A stretch of 64,000 nucleotides of DNA, from assembly GCA_947646735.1 (NCBI GenBank), contig CANTFK010000164.1:434001-498000 (forward strand), written 5' to 3'. Under the pieces are notes generated by a model. That model saw only the letters and a list, made by a program, of their open reading frames with translations. It did not search any database and was not told the DNA's origin. Both the position numbers and the translations under genes were made by a program. Of this stretch, positions 54,405 to 64,000 are shown piece after piece. The stretch's first letter is position 1, and each line of letters opens with the position of its first letter. This stretch comes from Peronospora farinosa (taxonomy: Eukaryota > Oomycota > Peronosporomycetes > Peronosporales > Peronosporaceae).

Positions 54405-55404
54405 CTTCAGCGATGTGGGAACTGTGATGCAGCTTTGTTTTGTAATCGTGAGTGTCAAGTCTCGGCGTGGCCTGTGCATAAGGCCGAATGCTGCGTCATT
54501 GCGACTTTCAATCGACTGGACAAGTCCAGCAGCTCCGACTCCAAGTACGTCATTGTCTACTGCAGTGGATAGACTTGACGTGGACTTACACGTGAACACT
54601 TATGGCTCATTGTGTATCGGATGCAGACTTGCTTCGCTACTCGAGACGCTGACGTTTTCATTTCATCCCAAGAAGGTCAATGATTCCAAGACTGTAGGCG
54701 TTGCAAGCTCGATTGGCATGAACGGTCCGGAACTCCCGGGCTGGTTTTTTACCGTAGACTTCGAAGAGGTGCTTGGTTCTTGTATTTATAAATGCCTTGG
54801 ATGTAGTAAGGGAAACCTAAGCACCTGGATCGTTCGTGCAGGCATCGAAGGAGCGTCAAAAGGTCTTGTTCCAAGCGGCACTTGAGCTATATGGACTTCT
54901 CAGAGACGACGAGTGCTGGTAAAGAAAAACAAGTGAATACCCCCCATGCTGACACGTTATTGAGACGATAATGTTGCTGGTGTCTGTAGGACTCGCGACA
55001 AAGAGAGCTTCCCTCGTTCGAGCTACACGCTGGTGGAGGTTTGTTAAAGTTCTGTCATGTATGATGCTGGTGCCAACACATGTTTGATCCCCCTTGCATG
55101 ATCTAGTCACTGCCTCGCGTAGCACCTGCGGCAAAACAGTTGCAAAAGCATTTCATCGAGATGAATGGACATCTCTTGCTGTTTTCGGCATGGTTACAGC
55201 ACCCGGAGCCACCTGCTACACAGGCCATGCCCTTCGAGGACCGCAGTTTCTTTGGTGTAGTAGATTCGCTTCTGCAGATCAAGTACGAGCATTGTTTGTC
55301 GATCGTTTGCTTTGCTTGCACCGTCACTAATGATATAGCCCCTTCTTCTTTGCAGTACACTTCGCGACGGTGTGGATGCCTTCATGGATGCGAATCAACA
55401 GTAA
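54143..55404 (+). CDS. MYND zinc-finger protein (seven exons)
   Basis: Exons 54143-54304, 54411-54544, 54627-54768, 54842-54918, 54990-55038, 55107-55282 and 55356-55404. All phases agree and give 262 residues. The MYND finger spans the first intron: CHNCRQRVENASELK|RCGNCDAALFCNREC, then QVSAWPVHKAEC, the usual C-x2-C...C-x2-C...C-x3-C...H-x3-C pattern. The remainder (LASLLETLTFSFHPKK, PGWFFTVDFEE, LYGLLRDDECW, LQKHFIEMNGHLLLF) has no recognised domain. MYND fingers bind proline-rich peptides in chromatin and signalling proteins. Intron 1 carries a long GTT repeat just before its acceptor. The exon model rests on phase and splice consensus only. Confidence 0.75.
54362..54402 (+). repeat. (GTT)n microsatellite before a splice acceptor
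   Basis: About 12 GTT/TTG units at 54367-54402, immediately followed by TTTCTTCAG, the 3' end of intron 1 of the MYND gene. It replaces the usual pyrimidine tract. Confidence 0.9.
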
Positions 55405-55535
55405 CAAAAACAACTAGACGCTGCCATCTTCATTCACTCTCGTTCATTCAACAATCATGTGCAACTCAACTCATATGTGTATGTAGTTAGCACGCGGTTT
55501 GCCCGACGAAAAGCAAAGGCAGGTTGCACAAAACC

Positions 55536-56676
55536 TTACGGCGACACCTTGGCAATGCGATACAGAGTGTCCAGCATTTCTTCAATATTCTCATCCATTT
55601 CGTAGCATTCAAGTGCAGCAACAATCTTTTCATCGTCGCTCAAGATCAAATCCTTTAGACGTGACTTTTCCTCTGCTGAGATCAATTTGTCTGCTGCAAT
55701 GCGGCTGGTTGCCTTGAGTGCCAACGCGTAACGGGCGCGTGGTGATAGCGTGCACTTCTTCAACACTCTGTCCTCCCCCAGCTCCCCTTCTAGCAGTATT
55801 CAGACAGCATCAATCAGTATCAACCTCATATGTTAGTCCGATTGCTGCTTAGTCGATTCTCTCCTCCTCACCGTCAATGATGCCCTTCTCTTCCAGCTCC
55901 GTCACCGACGGTCTTTGACGCAGTTGGCGAGCAACCTGATCCGTCTTTAACTGATGCTCCAGCTGGTGTTTGGTCCCTTGCAACACTGGTGCCACCGCCA
56001 CATCCTGGTCTGCTCAGTAACAATCAAAACAACCACAACAACCGCCAACAACAGTCTTTTAGCAACTAGCAACTAGCACTAGGACGTCCAGCTACCTCTT
56101 TCACGTCCTATTACCTTCTAGAATATTGTGCGACACAAGTTCCTCCTTCTCAGGTCGTGACTCCAGTAAATGTGACACTTGATTCTGTACCAAATTCCTC
56201 TCGAGTTTCTTTGCTGTAGCCGTGAGACTCGGTGCCAGTTCTCCACTTGTCTCTAATAAGCCCGTAGTACGAAGCTCCTCGATCGATGGCCGATTGGTTA
56301 AATGCTGGTTCACCTTGTCCGCATTCAATTGACGTTGAAGCTTTTCCTGTGTCGCCTGTAGACTCGGAGCCACATTTTCATCGCCATGAACAATTGCGTG
56401 ATCACGCAGCTCCTGTACATCCGGTCGAGTCTCAAGCCGATGTGACAGTTCATCAGCGCTCATCTTTTGTTGTAGTTGCTTCTGTACACTTTGAAGTGAG
56501 GACGCTACAGTCGATGAGGTCATCGGGAGCACATTCCGTTGCTCTAAATCCTCAAGATCCGGTCGTTCTTCCAGTAAATGATCAATTTTCTTCCTTGTAC
56601 GACAATGTTGTTCCTTGATCATTACTTGCTCATCTGTTAATGGGACCGGTTCTTGGTAAGGGTCAGTGATCTTCAT
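55536..56676 (-). CDS. RPEL-repeat protein (three exons)
   Basis: Exons on the minus strand 56676-56115, 56009-55872 and 55789-55536, giving 317 residues. It contains five RPEL-type repeats of the form L-x3-RP-x3-EL-x4-I/L: LLEERPDLEDLEQRNVL, RLETRPDVQELRDHAIV, HLTNRPSIEELRTTGLL, LLESRPEKEELVSHNIL and QLRQRPSVTELEEKGII, joined by regular ~45-residue linkers. RPEL repeats bind G-actin in MRTF and Phactr proteins, so an actin-sensing or actin-buffering role is likely. The C-terminus (YALALKATSRIAADKL...) is helical and is not a known PP1-binding tail. Its start codon is about 160 bp from the NSF stop on the same strand. Confidence 0.87.
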
Positions 56677-56833
56677 GGACGTGGGTGTTTACTCTTAAGT
56701 CCTTGGAAGAAAGAATCTTTATGCAATAACGGGCGTATAGCAGACGTGTTTAATCTAGATCTTTGTATGACGACCTGACTTACGGTTACGTCAACCACCA
56801 CCCAACCTTTGGGCCCCTGTTTGTTCTCTTTTC

Positions 56834-59296
56834 TTAGACAAACCTGTAGGCACATTCAATGAGCTGCTGAGCCGTGATTTTACTCTCACCAGTACGATTT
56901 AGCTCTTCCTTGGCCATTTCCGTCACAAGCAACAGTTTCTTGACCGAAATTGGACGATCCGACAGCAGCGTCAACACCTCGTCCTTCTGATCATTCGCAA
57001 CGGGCAGACCCGTGTGCGTCAATACCATCTCCAGTTCATCCTTTTGCGTCAGCTGTGGTACTTCGAGGCACAGATCAAAGACATCACTTAGCTCGACGCC
57101 CTGTAAGGCGGTCAAATTGGATGTGATGCCGATCACCACAAGCTTCCGTCCAGCCACAGGCACTGGGTTGCACACCAGCACCATAAGCGCCTGCAGCACC
57201 AAGTTGGAAAAACGAGGGCCCATACCTAATAAGGAACACAAAATGAGTAGTGCACAAGATGATGTTAGTTCTTCGCATGACATAACATCCTTAGTCTACA
57301 AATGTTTACGCACCAACATAGTCAATAAGACGCTCGATATCGTCCAGAATGATGATGCTGAGCGGAGATCGGTACGCTTCCTCAAATAAATTGTTGATAA
57401 ACGAACACTTGCCACTCTCCGCACGCGAGATAAGCTCAGAAGCCTTCACTAGACGCACCAATGGAAATTCACTTGCAACAGCGCAGTACGTGGCCAACGC
57501 AGTCTTACCGGCACCGCGTTCGCCATGCAGCAGCACCGACATCAACGGTGTCTTGTCGTTCGAGCGGACTTGATCGATTACACGGGTCAGTGCCTCACGC
57601 ACGTCAGTGAATGAACTACCGTATGGAATCAGTCCGTTTTTATAGTACAATGCCAGCTGATCGCTGGGGGCACCAAACTTGGGCTTCACTTCCTCTAGAG
57701 CCAGCGCGAAATCCTCCATGGAGATTTCGGGATTGTAATTAGCGATGGCGTTCATCGTCCGCCCATCAGTTCCGCGTGAGAGAGCATGCGCTGTGGCGGC
57801 ACGCACCAAACCTTCAATCTCAGCTCCCGAAAAATTCTTGGTGCGCTGGACAAGGTTTTTGTAGTCAGGATCATCGCTAACGACCTTGGTCGGATCAAGA
57901 CAGTTGTCAAGGTCTGCCATGACCTTCCGGTGCAATGCTCCCTTCTCGCGGGCACGGTCTGTGTGAATCTTAAAAATCTGAGCACGTCCTTTTTCATCAG
58001 GCAGGTTAATCTCGATCTGCACTTCGAGACGGCCTGGACGCATCAAAGCTTCATCCAGCATATCCTGGTACAAAACAAAACAAGCACGTTTGCAATCATA
58101 CCTTCAAGCAACGCACACATGTAACGCAAGCAATTTCGCACCTTTCGGTTCGTCATTCCGATCACCAGAACATTGTTCAAGCTGTCAACGCCATCAATCT
58201 GCGTCAACAGCTGGTTTACCACGCTGTCACCTATGCCTGTGCCACTAGTGCTCGAGCCACGCTGCTTGCAAATGGCATCGATTTCATCAAAGATAATGAT
58301 GTGCACATCACTCTCGTCTCCAAACTCCTCCTGGTCCTTTCGCGCATCAGAAAAGAGTTCACGAATCTTGCGCTCAGACTCACCGACAAATTTATCCAGA
58401 ATTTCAGGTCCATTAACCACTTTCGGTTCCTTTGCAGTCATCGCCTGGGAGATCTTGCGTGCAATTAGCGTCTTACCACAACCGGGCGGTCCAAAAAGCA
58501 GCATTCCACGAACGTGCTGAATACCGAGCTTCTGAATGACCTCTGTCGGGAACAATCGTGAAGCAAATGCACGACGAAAGATGTCGTTGAATTCCTTGTC
58601 CAAGCCACCAATGCCGAGCTTTGTAAAATCAAAGTCAGGTTTAAACACCGAGCGTGTCGAGCCACTCGACTGGTTTGTAAGACGAATAGGGGCGTCCTTT
58701 GCTTTAGTAAAGCCAACAATGGCTCCTGGAAGATACGTGCCCAGTCGTGGGGCAAAGGTATCGGAATCTCTATCGTCCCGATCCACCGTGTCGACGGCAA
58801 TGCACTGAAGACGCAGTGGAAGACCATCACATTTTACAGCCAATAGTTGCCCTACAGCAAAAACTTGGTGGGTATATTCTGCTTCAAAGACGTCCTTGAG
58901 TAAAGTACAGTCCACTACACGTGGATTATTGCCCTGTGCCCGTGTCAAAACTTGCTGAATTTCAAATGTGACAGTAGAAATCACATTCATGGAAGAGCTA
59001 GAAGGTGCATAGACAGTAATCTTACAAACTTCATTCATAGGCAGTCCAAGACACATACGTTGCATGGTTCCAATAGCGACAGTTCCTGGTTCAATTTCCT
59101 TATGTGGCTTAACAGCGAGTATAAATTTGCGATTAAGCCAAACTTTTAGTCCATAGGCACGTAAATCTTCCTTTGTGACAATCCCCTTGGGTACTTTATG
59201 TACAAGTGACATAAAATCATCAAGATGAACGTAGATGCAATTCGTAAAAGCATAAGAATTCCCAGGAAGTCCCACAACAGCCACTTCAAATGTCAT
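56834..59296 (-). CDS. NSF: NSF, vesicle fusion AAA+ ATPase (three exons)
   Basis: Exons on the minus strand 59296-58142, 58064-57314 and 57225-56834, giving 765 residues, normal for NSF. N domain with [19 protein letters not shown]1 ATPase with Walker [13 protein letters not shown], Walker [16 protein letters not shown], the [18 protein letters not shown] second-region-of-homology segment across intron 1, and [19 protein letters not shown]2 with [11 protein letters not shown] and [22 protein letters not shown] across intron 2. NSF takes apart SNARE complexes after membrane fusion, together with alpha-SNAP. The ATG at 59296 begins MTFEVAVVG. An in-frame ATG further upstream lies in AT-rich sequence that looks non-coding. 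Confidence 0.95.
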
Positions 59297-60590
59297 TTTT
59301 CTTGGTGGCGACTTTTGAAATTTTGAAAAATGATGAGATTTACAGTAGAATTTATAAATTAATAACCAATCATAAGCTTTATTGTAATTCAACCAATAGA
59401 AACAAATGTTAGAAAAAAGAAAGGAATTAATTGGGCAAGTATCTTTTCGTTTTAGGCACATCAGTCAGTAATTATACTCTTTCGCGTCGACCTTCAAGTT
59501 TGGTAACAATAGAAAATGCTGGAAATACCAAATACTGCTTTTAGGTAAATTGATGCAAAAAAAGGGATTTCGAACCCTCCATATTGAATCATCAAGCTAC
59601 TTTTGATAAAATAATTAATTGATGCAGAATAAAAGTAGAATAATAATAAAATTGGAATCATATATGTAATATTCGTGGAGGGCAAGTTGTCAGCATACAT
59701 AGTTGTAGTTTGTTATATCTAACCCAAGTTATAACAGATTCGTTTTATTAAATAGTTTGACTATATTGAATACAGTTCTCTTTTTCTTTTCAACTACGTG
59801 TTTGTTTAGTTGATTAGCTTCTTCTGCCTCTTCGTGTACGAAAGGTTTTAAGGCACCTGCTTACACTTTCATCAGTATAGTCGGAGGGTGCACCGTCTCG
59901 TAGTGCCTCTACATCGACTGCTGTTCCTATTGCTATGGTGCTTAACGACGACAGGCTCGGGCATTGTGGCCTGTCTGTTGTCAATCCGACATTGCCGGCG
60001 TCGCGCAGGAGATTCTAAGCCAGCAGAACCATGCTCAACCTGTGGTATATAGGTCGCTGTGTTGATCCCGTTGGTCGATCACGTGTCTGAACTTTAATGG
60101 GATTGCGAAGATCGACCTCTGGGACAGTCAAGCAGCACACGCTTGTGATGGTTTGGGGCATCGTCGTATTCGTCTGCGATCTTCTATAATGCCACATTAG
60201 TTTATACTGGCGCAGCCTCAACATGCATCTGCGGTGGCTACACCAGCCACAAATGCCGATCTAACTCATTGACCGCTAGTAATGTCCTTTGGCTGAAAAA
60301 TCACGAACACAAGGATAGTCGATCATAGATTTCAACAAGCCTAAAATTAAGGATAAGCTGTCAGTCACAATCATATACACTAAAGTAAAGCATACAATCC
60401 TCGACACTTTCCATCTTCACCATGCCGCTGATAATACTGCTGATACGCTTCACTTAGACCTGCTACCGATATACTTCCAAAAATTTTGGTTTGAAGTGCA
60501 TAATGACAATGAGGGCATGCTACTTTGCATTTTGCTGCACAATAACAACAAGCTGACCTTCACATGCAAGGCGAACCGCTGAATATACTG
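59297..60590. other. AT-rich intergenic region upstream of NSF
   Basis: Contains the NSF promoter side and mostly AT-rich sequence. A minus-strand stretch near 59545-59600 has GGGTTCGAAATCCC, which resembles a tRNA T-arm, but no complete cloverleaf was found. No gene can be supported. Confidence 0.45.
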
Positions 60591-61600
60591 ATAATACATC
60601 ACATGCAATGAATTGAAAGCAGCGAACAATAGCCAAAACAAGAGCACAACGAATCACGCCTTACCTGTTTGTTAGCACAAATATCCATTTTTGAGAGCGA
60701 CATGAGCGCTTTCCACATGCGACGTTGTAACATGGCCATAATGGCGTTTATTGCGTAGGATACAGCAACAAACCTTTCCTTGTACACAAGTCAAGTCGTA
60801 CCAAGGTACCGCATCGACAAGACAAGGAATGCAACATGCAGTGATGCAAGTTTGGTGGCAGTCACAAGCTCGTTCCAAGCTAGAACAAAATTTTCCCTGG
60901 CGTCCAGCGCTTCAAAGCCATCCTCTGCTTGGCAAAGATGTTCTTGCTAATATGCCAGTGGCAGAGCAAACAAGATGCATTGGGGATAGTCTGCGCGAGC
61001 GCGTTCATCAGCGCAAGTTCTCGATCCGTTCGATACCCTGTGCTACCTCTAAGCCTGTTTTTCTAGGTCCTTCTAGAAGCTTCGTAGTGACTTCATCTAA
61101 TGCCGTCAGTCTGTGACTTCATAGTCTATCTAATATGCATTCATCTGTGCAACCCTAACACATGTTCTGTCGTGCCGTACGTACCCTACGCAGATGGTGA
61201 GATAATCAGCAAGTGAGTGAGCTGCTGCTGTGCATCAACCTGAGTGATGTAGCTGCTGGTAGGTAGAATATCCGAAAGTTGAAAGCGGGTTGCATTCATT
61301 TTGAACTGCGTATGTTGTAAAGGTCTTGAGACGTGACCCTAACATTGCTAATTTGCCGCAGTGAAGCGACAATACGGCTGGGTATCACACCAGTGCGCGT
61401 TAGAGAAAAAACTGATTGACGATTTTCTTCTGCCAAAGTGCACCATTTGTGGTTGTGCTTTTCATTGGAAACTTTACCTGCCAATCTCCAGCTTCTAATT
61501 TCCGTTGCTTTAACATCCAGTGCTACGGCTGGACGACATACGCTGGCGAGGTCCTGTACGTATGGCTGGGGGGGGTGATCGGGAGCAGACAAGAATTAAG
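60590..61600 (-). pseudogene. MULE transposase relic
   Basis: Minus-strand fragments in the order of a Mutator-like transposase: a FAR1-like part EKHNHKWCTLAEENRQS...IVASLRQISNVRVTSQDLYNIR (61470-61299), then DRELALMNALAQTIPNASC with LLCHWHISKNIFAKQRM (about 61025-60920), then GHVTTSHVESAHVALKNG (about 60740-60685). These match the pattern seen in oomycete MULE transposases. Stops and frameshifts separate the pieces. Terminal inverted repeats were not located. Confidence 0.78.
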
Positions 61601-63308
61601 GCTATAACGTCACCGTCTTTCTTATTGCCGATCCTTTTTGTGCGTTTGATTGCAACAACATAACCTTCCTGCTGTGCATGAGCATTTATTGTGGCTCTTG
61701 CTCGTTCCAGGAATGCATATGCAAGCTGCGAAGGTGTTCATTGTGGTTTTAATGGAGATGCAAGGTTTTATTATTATTGACATTGGATGTTAAATATTGT
61801 GACCAATCAAGTTTTGATAAAATTGGAAAGGTGGGTGAATTTACAAGAAAGGGTGGGATATGTAACGCTCCCCTATATATCATCTGATTATTATAATGTA
61901 TATAAGTAATGAACATGTGATCAATTCATTTGTACTGATATACATCTGAACATTTAGAGAAGTGCTAAATATCTAGCCTGCTAAAGAATACATAAGTGAC
62001 GAGTACACGTATCGGCTGATGTCATAAGTTAACGTCCAGACATTATTTGACATATTGTTGCTCTTGCGTGTGTATCCTTGTATTTATGATGGCTTTAGCT
62101 CGATCATCAAATATGACCTTATTACCTTGACTATCATATAAAATTAAACGTACAGTATTGCTGAATTAAACAATCATTATATATCTATTTATATTATTTT
62201 ACCGATTATTAATTTGGGCTATTAAAGAGAACCACCAATAGTCACTCACTTTCAAGTCTTGTTTATATAAGCTATTCAAACCTGGCTAATTTCCAACTTA
62301 ATGTCTATATATAATTATATAAGATACTCTATTAATTTTACAATTTAATTTTTATTTTTTTAAAGGCAGATTACAAAGAAATATAATACTTTTTAAGAAG
62401 TTAAAATCTGCCTATTAATTAAAATATATATTACCAAAATATAAATGTTAAAAGTGTTTGAATCGGTTTAAACAGCTTCCCATCCATATGCTATCGTAGT
62501 TAGTTCAGTCATGCTAAGCATAACGAATTGCTCTCATTGAAAAAGTGAATAATATATACTAGACATGTGTTCTCTTGTAGAAATAGCTCTGCTCAATTTC
62601 TTTTGTTATAATGTTAATATTCGTTAAAATATATATATATATAATATAGGTCAGACAATATTAACATTAAGCAACATAAATATATACATATATAATATAT
62701 AGTTATCATCATTATAGATTAAGAACTAATTCTATGTTTTACATTTTTAGGTAATATTACGATGACATATTTCCAAGTGTTGCTTGCAGATTATGAAAGA
62801 TGATTACACCAAATTCTTTTTTATATTTATTCAACATAAAGCAACAGCCTTAGCTAAGAAAGGTGCGGTAAATACTGCCTCTTTCGGTCGCCACGCCTTT
62901 GTCGCTGGTGACGATACCATTAAGATGGATCGTGATAATTGGAAATTGCCTACTGGCCACCGCTCTGGTTTAGTGCGGAACCATTACAAACGACATAATC
63001 ACCCGTCCTAAAGTAGTGGTGTGTATTTTTCCGATCCCTGACTGTGAACATAGCGGCAACCCGTCCTTTCGACAAATATCTCAATTGGCTTCGTAGTTTT
63101 GTCGATCATGAAACTCAATGGGTTTTGATGGTCACGTCACCAAAATCAGCCGTCAACATGTTATGAGACATGCGAAGTAGTTCACCATGTGTTAAGTTGA
63201 GCGCAGGCTTTAGACAAATATTAGCCAATTAAACTTTCATTATGATTCGACCAATAGATGCCAGCCAGGGCGGTATGCTGCCAACTTCAACTTCGTCACA
63301 TAATGAAA
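61601..63308. other. AT-rich gene-free region
   Basis: About 1.7 kb of very AT-rich sequence from roughly 61740 to 62780, including an (AT)n run at 62629-62646. The frame at 62784-63011 is not recognised and lies in compositionally different sequence, possibly a fragment of an old insertion. No gene is supported. Confidence 0.5.
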
Positions 63309-64000
63309 TTAGGCTTCAATCTTCAGTCCTTTACTGAGCAGAAACGCGTCCTGATTGGGCGAGCGACCCAAAAAGTCCTTGAGCATAACACTTGCATCCA
63401 CAGAACCACCACGCGCTAAAATGAGCTCCCGATACGCAAGTCCCGTCTTTGGATTCATCAGTCCTTCCTTCTTGAAACGAGATACAAACATGTCGACGGA
63501 ATATACTTCACTCCACATGTAGCCATAATACTGTGCATCGTAGCCACCAGCCAAATGACCAAACGACGCAGCAAAGTTCGTCTCAGGCGTCATGTCAATC
63601 AGCATAATCTCACTTTGTAGCTGCTTCAAGAGCTGCGCCGTATTCGTCTTGGACTTTGAGTGAATAGTTTGGTCAAAGATGGCAAAAAGCAACTGGCGTT
63701 TGTTCAACAGTCCAGTGCTCACATTCTTTGTCGAGATCAGACGTGCAATCAGATCGTCCGAAAGTTTCTACAACCAGCAGACAAAAAAGTCAGATGGACT
63801 TATAATCAACAACAAGCAAAAGATGTGCTCAGGAAAGCAAACGTACTGCGCCAGTTTCATAATGCGACGACAGACGCTGCAACGGCTCCTTTTCCCAGCA
63901 CCAATTTTCCAGCATCTGACTTGGGGCTTCAACGAAATCACGCTCTACACGCGTGCCTGCAAAGCGAGGAATGTCCACTTCGGAGCACAAGCAGTGCATC
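63309..64000 (-). CDS. M3 family metallopeptidase (thimet oligopeptidase-like), C-terminal part
   Basis: Minus strand, cut by the right edge. Exons 64000-63847 (partial) and 63767-63309, with a 79-bp intron. The first visible residues, [20 protein letters not shown], normally follow just after the HEFGH zinc motif, so the zinc-binding helix lies right outside the window. [32 protein letters not shown] and [20 protein letters not shown] are family motifs that form the substrate-binding and C-terminal helices. These enzymes cleave short peptides in the cytosol or in organelles. The length of the whole protein and its start cannot be judged. Confidence 0.9.

Noticed and set aside
59494..59700. 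Possible mitochondrial DNA insertion or tRNA gene (GGGTTCGAAATCCC on the minus strand)
   Set aside because: Only the T-arm-like part is present. No cloverleaf and no clear mitochondrial gene could be recognised in the AT-rich surroundings.
62784..63011. A 75-codon frame in the AT-rich region
   Set aside because: No recognised similarity and no supporting context. Too short to call.

Overview
The window looks like nuclear DNA of an oomycete, most probably in the Peronosporales (Phytophthora or downy mildew type). The species cannot be named from sequence alone. The evidence is intron-poor, tightly packed genes with short GT-AG introns of about 50-80 bp, a family of membrane-anchored GH5 exo-1,3-beta-glucanases, chromodomain Ty3/Gypsy elements with an extra archaeal-type RNase H, Ty1/Copia elements and an oomycete-style MULE relic.

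Positions 1-29306 are almost wholly retrotransposon and form a nested stack that can be read from target-site duplications (TSDs). A Ty1/Copia element (internal part 22821-27180, 3' LTR 27181-27413) is the oldest visible layer. Gypsy element A (minus strand) sits in it with its 5' LTR start at 22820. Gypsy element B (plus strand, 5134-21816, TSD CCTT) is inserted in the 5' LTR of A, so the bodies of A and B form a large inverted repeat (1-5133 against about 5771-10903). Element C (13014-19691, TSD TACG) is inserted in the integrase of B. It is coding-free, has LTR termini like those of A and B, and contains an additional inverted LTR. A solo LTR of the C family (27726-29306, TSD GGAC) lies just upstream of the first host gene. 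All the gypsy and copia coding regions carry stops and frameshifts.

Positions 29500-64000 are gene-rich. In order: a large fusion of a class V aminotransferase (cysteine desulfurase-like) with a TtcA-type tRNA thiolase (+); a probable MITE; a GH5 glucanase (+), a GH5 pseudogene, a second intronless GH5 gene (+) and a third GH5 gene with three introns (+); a TM9SF/nonaspanin gene (+); an eight-exon gene (-) joining a Rab-like GTPase, an SH2 domain and a coiled coil; a near-identical inverted duplicate of the first GH5 gene (-); a disrupted F-box-like gene (+); a SET-domain methyltransferase (+); a seven-exon MYND zinc-finger gene (+); an RPEL-repeat protein (-); NSF (-); a MULE transposase relic (-); a long AT-rich gene-free tract; and the 3' part of an M3 metallopeptidase (-) running off the right edge.

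The most noteworthy items are the desulfurase-TtcA fusion, which would put sulfur mobilisation and tRNA thiolation on one chain, the GTPase-SH2 architecture, and the retroelement stack in which a non-autonomous element shares long LTR termini with its probable helper. Three single-base homopolymer frameshifts in otherwise open host genes suggest residual assembly errors, so these genes should not be called pseudogenes on that basis alone.
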